Source of the DNA: an uncultured Eubacteriales bacterium
GTDB taxonomy: Bacteria > Bacillota > Clostridia > Oscillospirales > Oscillospiraceae
DNA length: 16,420 nt
Direction: 5' to 3'
Assembly (NCBI GenBank): GCA_900321335.1
Contig: ONVR01000291.1
Location: 1-16,420, forward strand
The position numbers and the translations under genes are program-made. Positions 13,455 through 16,420 of this stretch are shown piece by piece (within the stretch, counting starts at the first letter, position 1; each line of letters opens with the position of its first letter). The notes under the pieces are model-generated. The model was not told the DNA's origin and did no database searches. It saw only the letters and a list, made by a program, of their open reading frames with translations.

Positions 13455-14861
13455 TTACAGAGGCGCCTCGCTCCCGGTCTCCGGCGGGGAGGCCTTGCAG
13501 GGCCGGTCCACGTACAGCCGCCGCCCCAGATACAGCAGCAGGATCATCACGATCCAGCTGGCGTCGTAGCTGGTGTAGATCACGCGCATATCGTGGAAAT
13601 GGGGCAGCAGCACGGCGCACCAGACCACCCGGAAGATGCAGTAGGAGCACAGGGAGGTAAAGGCGGGGTAGGCCGTGTTGCCCATGCCCCGGATGCAGCC
13701 GATGTAGATCTGGTTGGCGGCGTAGAGGAAGTAAAAGGGGAAGTTGTAGCGGATGGCCTCCAGCCCGTTGCGGAGCACCGCCTCGTCCGTGGAGAACACC
13801 CGCACCGTGTAGGGCGCCGTGAAAAACAGCAGCGCCGACAGCAGCAGGCTCCCTCCCAGGGCCAGACCCATGGACGCCCGGATCCCGGCCTGTACCCGGT
13901 CATAGCGGTGGGCGCCGGCGTTTTGCCCCACGAAGGTGGTGATGGCAAGGCCGAAGGAGAACAGGGGATGAAAGAGGAAGCCCTCGATCCCGGCGTATAC
14001 GGACATCCCGGCGATGGCCGCGTAGCCGAAGCCGTTGATGTAAGTGCGGATGACCAGAGAGGAGATGCTCATGAACACCGCCTGCAGGCCGGAGGGCAGG
14101 CCCTTGGTCACCGCGTAGGTCACGTAGCGCCTGGTGATCCCCAGACCCCGGAGGCGGATATCCTCCTCCAGCCGGGTGAGTTTTCCCACCACCAGCACCG
14201 CCGAGAGGATCTGGGAGGCCAGGGTGGCCGCCGCAGCCCCCACCACGCCCAGGGGGAACACCACCACCAGCAGCAGATCCAGGGCCACGTTCAGCCCGGA
14301 GCTGATCAGCAGGTAGTACAGGGGCGAGCGGGTGTTTCCCAGAGCCCGGAGGATGGAGGCGGCCACGTTGTACACCAGTTGGGGCACCAGGCCGAAAAAG
14401 CAGATGCACAGGTACTGCCGGGCGGCGGGGAAAATATCCGCCGGCGTTTTCAGAAAGGTCAGAAAGGCCCCCGCCCCGGCAAGGCCCACCGCCGTGAACA
14501 GGCCGCCGGCCAGCAGACTGATGGTGATGCAGGTGCGGATGCAGGCGGACAGGGACCGGTGGTCCCCCTCCCCGTAGAGCTGGGAGACGATCACGCTCAT
14601 CCCCGCCGACAGGCCGATGAAGAAGTTGACCAGCACCGTCAGCAGCAGGGTGCCGGAGCTGATGGCGGCCAGGGCCAGGGCGCCTCCCGCCCGGCCGATC
14701 ACCGCCGAGTCCGCCACGTTGTAGAGCTGTTGGAACAGCTGAGACAGCAGGATCGGCCAGGTATAACGCAGCAGCATAGGGACGATGGGTCCCTCCGTCA
14801 TATTCATCTCCGCCGCGCCCCGGTGGCCGGAGTGGAGGGGATGGTGATTTAAAATACGCAT
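13455..14861 (-). CDS. MATE family efflux transporter
   Basis: Multidrug and toxin extrusion type membrane transporter that uses a Na+ or H+ gradient to export small molecules. The 468-residue protein has about twelve hydrophobic segments and the typical N-terminal MTEGPIVPMLLRYTWPILLSQLFQQLYNVADSAVIGR region (about 21-57), seen in clostridial NorM/DinF-like MATE proteins. The start at 14861 has GGAGG 4 bases upstream; ATGs at 14807 and 14801 also follow a GGAG and would match the usual family N-terminus, so the first 18-20 residues are uncertain. A perfect inverted repeat overlaps the ribosome site. The LysR gene upstream on the same strand is a candidate regulator. The exported substrate is not predictable. 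Confidence 0.92.
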   Translation of the reverse strand: MRILNHHPLHSGHRGAAEMNMTEGPIVPMLLRYTWPILLSQLFQQLYNVADSAVIGRAGGALALAAISSGTLLLTVLVNFFIGLSAGMSVIVSQLYGEGDHRSLSACIRTCITISLLAGGLFTAVGLAGAGAFLTFLKTPADIFPAARQYLCICFFGLVPQLVYNVAASILRALGNTRSPLYYLLISSGLNVALDLLLVVVFPLGVVGAAAATLASQILSAVLVVGKLTRLEEDIRLRGLGITRRYVTYAVTKGLPSGLQAVFMSISSLVIRTYINGFGYAAIAGMSVYAGIEGFLFHPLFSFGLAITTFVGQNAGAHRYDRVQAGIRASMGLALGGSLLLSALLFFTAPYTVRVFSTDEAVLRNGLEAIRYNFPFYFLYAANQIYIGCIRGMGNTAYPAFTSLCSYCIFRVVWCAVLLPHFHDMRVIYTSYDASWIVMILLLYLGRRLYVDRPCKASPPETGSEAPL

Positions 14862-14866
14862 AATAC

Positions 14867-14895
14867 CTCCGGGGAGAATAGTGTTCTCCCCGGAG
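14867..14895 (-). promoter_or_regulatory. Perfect palindrome at the MATE start: operator or leader hairpin
   Basis: CTCCGGGGAGAA (14867-14878) and TTCTCCCCGGAG (14884-14895) are perfect inverted repeats around a 5-base centre. The near side overlaps the MATE ribosome binding site (GGAGG, 14866-14870 on the minus strand), and the far side abuts a TATAAT box. No T-run follows in either direction, so it is not a terminator. Confidence 0.7.
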
Positions 14896-14897
14896 AT

Positions 14898-14903
14898 ATT
14901 ATA
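14898..14903 (-). promoter_or_regulatory. Candidate -10 box of the MATE gene
   Basis: Perfect TATAAT on the minus strand, predicting a transcription start near 14890, inside the palindrome. The -35 position is poor (best match GGCACA), which is usual for activator-dependent promoters. Confidence 0.5.
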
Positions 14904-14960
14904 CCCCGTTTTCCGCCCGTGTGCCTTACGGATTCGGCATGGGCAAGGTATTCAGAAAAC

Positions 14961-15893
14961 TTATAGCTCCCGGATCCGGCCGCCCCGGGCCGTCTCCACG
15001 GCTCCGGCCACGTGGTCCACAAAGGCCCGGGCCTGCCCGCTCAGGGGTTCCTGCCGGGCCGAGACGTAGCCGAACTGAATGGTCCCCTCGTAGCCGGCCA
15101 CGGGGATCAGGCGGAGCTTGCCCTGTCCGGCGCCGGTCCGGAGCCAGTAGGAGCTCAGGTTGCACAGGTCGGTGGTCTCCAGCAGCCGCAGCATGGCCCG
15201 GTCGCTGTTGGTGCGCACGGCGCACCGGAGGGGGGCGCTTTTCCCGGTCCCGGCGGGCAGGACGATCACGTCGCCCAGAGAGAAGAAATCGTCCACCGGC
15301 TGGACAAAGCGCAGCCGGGTCAGGTCCTCCGCCGTGACGGAAGGGGCGTTGTAGTAGGGGTTGCCCGGCCCGGCGCAGATGACCATGTCCGTGGTCAGAA
15401 GGCGGGTAAAGGCCAGCCGCTGCCGGTTCAGGGCGTAGGAGAAGGCGGCGCGCTTGCTGTCTGCCACGAAGAGAAAGCCGATCTCCGCCTCCGACGCGGC
15501 CACCCGCCGCAGGACCTCCTCCCCGTCGGCCTCGTAATAGTAACAGCTCTGCTCCGAGGGGGTCTCCCGGCAGAAATCGGCGAACAGCTCCGCCATTTTG
15601 CCGCTGGGGGTGGTCACCAGCCGGAGGGCGGCCTTCTCCCCGGTCCCGGCCAGGGAGGACATGACCCCCACGGCCTTGAGGACGTTGAGGGTCTGCTCGT
15701 AGAACTGATGCCCCGCCTCCGTCAGACGCAGGCCGCGGCCGCCCCGGAAAAACAGGCGGGTGCCAAGCTCCCGCTCCAGCGCCCCGATCACGTGGGACAC
15801 GGAGGGCTGGGAGGTGTACAGCAGGGCCGCGGCGCTGCTCATGCTCCCGGTCTCCACACAGGCGGCGAAATACTGCAGCTGTCGAATCTCCAT
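14961..15893 (-). CDS. LysR-type transcriptional regulator
   Basis: DNA-binding regulator with an N-terminal winged helix-turn-helix (residues 1-60: MEIRQLQYFAACVETGSMSSAA, then TSQPSVSHVIGALERELGTRLFFR). A linker helix and a periplasmic-binding-like effector domain (about 90-295) follow. The 310-residue length is normal. It lies 99 bases upstream of the MATE gene on the same strand, so it may control that pump, itself, or the divergent gene starting at 16079. The ribosome site is weak (GGTGA, about 5 bases upstream). The effector is unknown. Confidence 0.93.
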   Translation of the reverse strand: MEIRQLQYFAACVETGSMSSAAALLYTSQPSVSHVIGALERELGTRLFFRGGRGLRLTEAGHQFYEQTLNVLKAVGVMSSLAGTGEKAALRLVTTPSGKMAELFADFCRETPSEQSCYYYEADGEEVLRRVAASEAEIGFLFVADSKRAAFSYALNRQRLAFTRLLTTDMVICAGPGNPYYNAPSVTAEDLTRLRFVQPVDDFFSLGDVIVLPAGTGKSAPLRCAVRTNSDRAMLRLLETTDLCNLSSYWLRTGAGQGKLRLIPVAGYEGTIQFGYVSARQEPLSGQARAFVDHVAGAVETARGGRIREL

Positions 15894-15922
15894 AGGATCA
15901 CCGGCTTTCCATCATTTTTTAT

Positions 15923-15951
15923 ATTGTAGCATACCCGGCCGCCGGGGGCAA
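15923..15951 (-). promoter_or_regulatory. Candidate LysR gene promoter
   Basis: On the minus strand TTGCCC (15946-15951) and TACAAT (15923-15928) are separated by 17 bases, about 30 bases upstream of the start codon. The spacer contains a GGCGGCCGGG-rich stretch. Confidence 0.6.
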
Positions 15952-16078
15952 GAACGCCGGTCCGGGGAAAAAATCGCCCCGACGGGGCATTGTTTACAAA
16001 TCGTATACAAAATCGTCGCAATTCCGTCATGAATTCCGGTTATCCTTACGCCAATCCAAACGAAAAGGAGATGGGGCC

Positions 16079-16420
16079 ATGAACATTCTGCTGGGACATC
16101 CCAACCGGGATCTGCTGTCCTGCTGCCGGACCCTGCTGACCCAGGCGGGCCATCAGGTGGTCACGGTCTTTGACGGGACCCAGGCGGCGGCCCGGCTCGC
16201 CGCGGGAGGCTGGGATCTGGCCATCCTGGGCAGCCGGATGCCCCGCATCGACACCCGCCGGCTGGTGCAGTACCTCAACGAGCAGAACGTCCCTGTGATC
16301 GTCCTGCTGGACGGGGCGGTGAGCACCGGGATGCTGCTGGACAGCGTTCTGGCAAACGGGTATCTGGAGATGCCCTTTGCGCCCCGGGCCCTGACGGAGA
16401 CGGTGGAGCAGGTGACCCGC
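16079..16420 (+). CDS. Degenerate response-regulator receiver domain (partial, runs off the end)
   Basis: The first 114 codons of a gene that continues beyond the window. The translation follows the receiver (CheY-like) pattern: beta strand MNILLG, helix, strand HQVVTVFDG, WDLAIL-GSRMP, VPVIVLLDGA and YLEMPFAPRAL. All signature residues are replaced. The acidic pair is Gly6-His7, the phosphoacceptor is Gly51, the beta4 Thr/Ser is absent and the beta5 lysine is Met98. It is therefore probably a phosphorylation-independent pseudo-receiver; any output domain lies outside the window. The start at 16079 has AAGGAG 8 bases upstream (16065-16070); another ATG at 16071 is out of frame. It diverges from the LysR gene. 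Confidence 0.75.
   Translation, partial: MNILLGHPNRDLLSCCRTLLTQAGHQVVTVFDGTQAAARLAAGGWDLAILGSRMPRIDTRRLVQYLNEQNVPVIVLLDGAVSTGMLLDSVLANGYLEMPFAPRALTETVEQVTR

Noticed and set aside
15968..15988. GCCCC/GGGGC hairpin with a T-run on the minus strand
   Set aside because: The stem is only 5 bp and no minus-strand gene ends there within the window. It could be a weak terminator for antisense transcription, but the support is too thin to list.

Overview
The window is GC-rich (roughly 60-65 % by eye) and densely packed. It has AAGGAG-type ribosome binding sites, a lipoprotein-type solute-binding protein, a tRNA with an encoded CCA end, a cobalamin riboswitch and a Gram-positive-length SecG. This points to a high-GC anaerobic Firmicute, most likely a Clostridia/Oscillospiraceae-type gut bacterium. 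That placement is inferred from gene style only; there is no marker gene in the window to confirm it. No mobile element, phage gene, rRNA or CRISPR array was found.

Layout. (1) 1-3050: secG on the minus strand, diverging from a plus-strand run of tatD, a zinc-type macrodomain ADP-ribosyl hydrolase and a class M sirtuin (SirTM). The last two are a known reversible protein ADP-ribosylation pair. They end at a terminator shared with a convergent short-chain dehydrogenase (3067-3867, minus). (2) 3984-4481: a strong promoter, tRNA-Val(GAC), then a cobalamin riboswitch ending in a textbook intrinsic terminator. (3) 4482-9877: a complete five-gene ABC importer of the nickel/dipeptide family (two permeases, lipoprotein binding protein, two ATPases), closed by a terminator. 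The riboswitch places it under B12 control, so cobalt, nickel or a corrinoid is a more likely cargo than peptides. (4) 9892-13449: a separate transcription unit with its own promoter. It encodes a DmsA-like molybdopterin oxidoreductase without Tat signal or partner subunits, a short G3E (CobW/HypB/UreG-type) GTPase, and a translationally coupled protein whose N-terminal third is almost pure His/Asp/Glu with two GCGC motifs. It ends at a perfect bidirectional terminator. (5) 13455-15893 (minus): a MATE-family efflux pump and, upstream of it, a LysR-type regulator. A perfect 12-bp inverted repeat covers the MATE ribosome binding site and predicted transcription start. (6) 16079-end: the beginning of a gene for a receiver-like domain that has lost the phosphoacceptor aspartate and the other conserved catalytic residues.

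How it may work together. Regions 3 and 4 share a metal theme: a B12-repressible metal-type importer next to a G3E metallochaperone GTPase and a polyhistidine metal-binding protein, with a metal-cofactor enzyme in between. A cobalt or nickel acquisition and delivery module is the most economical reading, but the terminator at 9850-9877 and the promoter at 9892-9920 mean the two halves are at least partly independent. The SirTM/macrodomain pair lacks, within this window, the lipoyl-carrier and ligase genes that accompany it in the described Staphylococcus/Streptococcus operons.
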